From: an uncultured Lachnospiraceae bacterium
GTDB taxonomy: Bacteria; Bacillota; Clostridia; Lachnospirales; Lachnospiraceae
NCBI GenBank assembly: GCA_937950565.1
Contig: CALFCS010000050.1
Coordinates: 1 to 5,944, forward strand
DNA: 5,944 nt
Direction: 5' to 3'
Shown here: in pieces, positions 5,412-5,944 of the stretch
Numbering within the stretch: position 1 is the stretch's first letter
How the letters are laid out: the number at the start of each line of letters is the position of its first letter
Notes under the pieces: model-generated
Told to the model about the DNA's origin: nothing
Seen by the model: the letters and a program-made list of their open reading frames with translations, nothing else
Database searches by the model: none
Translations under genes and position numbers: made by a program

Positions 5412-5650
5412 CATATTCATATTGCCTTTTGCATGTGCCGTAAGCTGCGGTTCACAGCCGCCCTGTGCCATTAAAAAGCAGAAGGTTATCCTTTCACGCT
5501 GTGCAAGATTCAGTCCCGCTCTCGTATAATAATCGCCAAATCCCTGACCGGTTCTTCTAATTGCTGGTCTTTTTCGTTGACAACTTCATTGTACGCAAAC
5601 TGTTCAAAACGCTCCATAAATTCTGCATCTGTTTCATATAAATTACTCAT
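5412..5650 (-). pseudogene. Two-domain carboxymuconolactone decarboxylase (CMD) family protein, internally deleted
   Basis: The start is normal: AAGGAGG lies 9 bases before ATG 5650, and the first 41 residues (SNLYETDAEFMERFEQFAYNEV, then QQLEEPVRDLAII) match the N-terminus of two-domain CMD proteins of about 250 residues. The frame then ends after I-R-E-R-D at 5510. In another frame, the second domain appears: DYYTRAGLNLAQRERITFCFLMAQGGCEPQLTAHAKGNMNMGN. This is a well-conserved stretch, with the catalytic-type cysteine in GGCEPQLTAH. The section between the domains, over 100 residues, is missing, and the C-terminal end is replaced by LysR sequence at about 5412. The bases GATTATT (5528-5534) at the break fit both partners. 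Intact relatives are peroxidase-like or decarboxylase-like proteins, often next to flavodoxin and LysR genes. The fragment is not functional. Confidence 0.75.
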
Positions 5651-5669
5651 AATGATAAGCCTCCTTAAA

Positions 5670-5944
5670 TCAATGGATTTCGTCCAGTGTGCCGTTTCTT
5701 TTCTGAACCAGCATTTTTTCCGTTCCTCGCGGGTTGCTTCACCCTGAACCCACAACGACATATATTGATGAACTTCTTCATTGGTAAAACCGACGTCATG
5801 CAGTGTCATAATCATGCTGAGCCGTTCAATATCGCTATCATCATAGTGCCACGCCCCGGCAGACATCTTCGGAAATTTCCCGCCAGCACCATGCGCCGCA
5901 TAGCGCACAAACTCAAAAAAGATGCCCTCTTTGGGACGTCTTTA
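5670..5944 (-). pseudogene. MerR-family regulator remnant, N-terminally truncated and frameshifted
   Basis: The core AWHYDDSDIERLSMIMTLHDVGFTNEEVHQYMSLWVQGEATREERKK is the second half of a MerR winged helix-turn-helix. The helix-turn-helix proper is missing. It is preceded by about 29 residues (RRPKEGIFFEF, then VRYAAHGAGGKFPKMSAG) that I do not recognise and that follow an in-frame TAA at the window edge. After ERKK the frame is lost in a run of six A (5714-5719). With one more A the text would continue as MLVQKRNGTLDEIH, the expected MerR sequence, then meet a TGA at 5670-5672. The dimerisation helix is therefore truncated. It ends 19 bases before the CMD start. A sequencing error in the A-run would cause only the frameshift, not the missing N-terminus. 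Confidence 0.65.

Noticed and set aside
1..5944. CRISPR arrays, tRNA or rRNA genes, insertion-sequence ends, transposase or integrase genes
   Set aside because: I looked for spaced repeats, cloverleaf-like or rRNA-like stretches, flanking terminal repeats and DDE or tyrosine-recombinase motifs and saw none.

Overview
The window looks like DNA from a low-GC gut or rumen Firmicute, most likely of the Lachnospiraceae. This is an inference from strong AAGGAGG/GGGAGG ribosome binding sites, a LytTR regulator followed by a GHKL-kinase-like start, a PIN-PhoH ATPase, and a MerR/DUF4405/carboxymuconolactone-decarboxylase/LysR redox-type neighbourhood. No organism-specific marker is present. Almost everything is read from the minus strand; the only convincing plus-strand gene is merR at 4698-5147.

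From low to high coordinates: (1) 1-408, minus: 5' part of a two-helix membrane protein whose AT-rich start resembles a GHKL sensor kinase but whose acidic, GC-richer tail resembles an unrelated exported NTF2-like protein. (2) 410-1141, minus: an intact LytTR response regulator, just upstream of (1) on the minus strand and probably co-transcribed. (3) 1142-1489: an AT-rich intergenic region with an extended -10 promoter, a 16-codon leader ORF with its own RBS, and a terminator-like hairpin overlapping that ORF; together they could form an attenuator for the LytTR gene. (4) 1490-2839 and 2870-3529, minus: an apparently intact pair, an HD-domain phosphohydrolase (TTG start) followed 30 bp later by a PIN-PhoH ATPase. 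(5) 3639-5944: a stretch of broken genes around one intact merR gene.

In region 5 nearly every minus-strand gene is recognisable but collapsed. The GGDEF gene lacks both its N-terminus and an internal segment. The DUF4405 membrane protein lacks its middle and is out of frame. A LysR regulator has lost the middle of the protein and its first residues. A two-domain carboxymuconolactone decarboxylase (CMD) has lost the section between its domain 1 start and domain 2, and is joined straight into LysR. A second MerR regulator lacks its N-terminus, is frameshifted in an A-tract and is truncated. At one junction (CMD, GATTATT) a short shared sequence is inferred, as expected for a microhomology-mediated deletion. 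Either this is a redox gene cluster in advanced decay, or the contig has been collapsed by assembly; the sequence alone cannot decide.

GC content rises from the AT-rich LytTR region, through the PhoH/HD pair, to the merR/LysR end, which fits a mosaic origin. The intact merR probably controlled the divergent DUF4405 gene through a repeat-rich operator between them, but that target is now broken. I did not find a clear new defence, toxin or mobile system. The most interesting signals are the deletion mosaic, the leader ORF/terminator arrangement before the LytTR gene, and the chimeric protein at the left edge.
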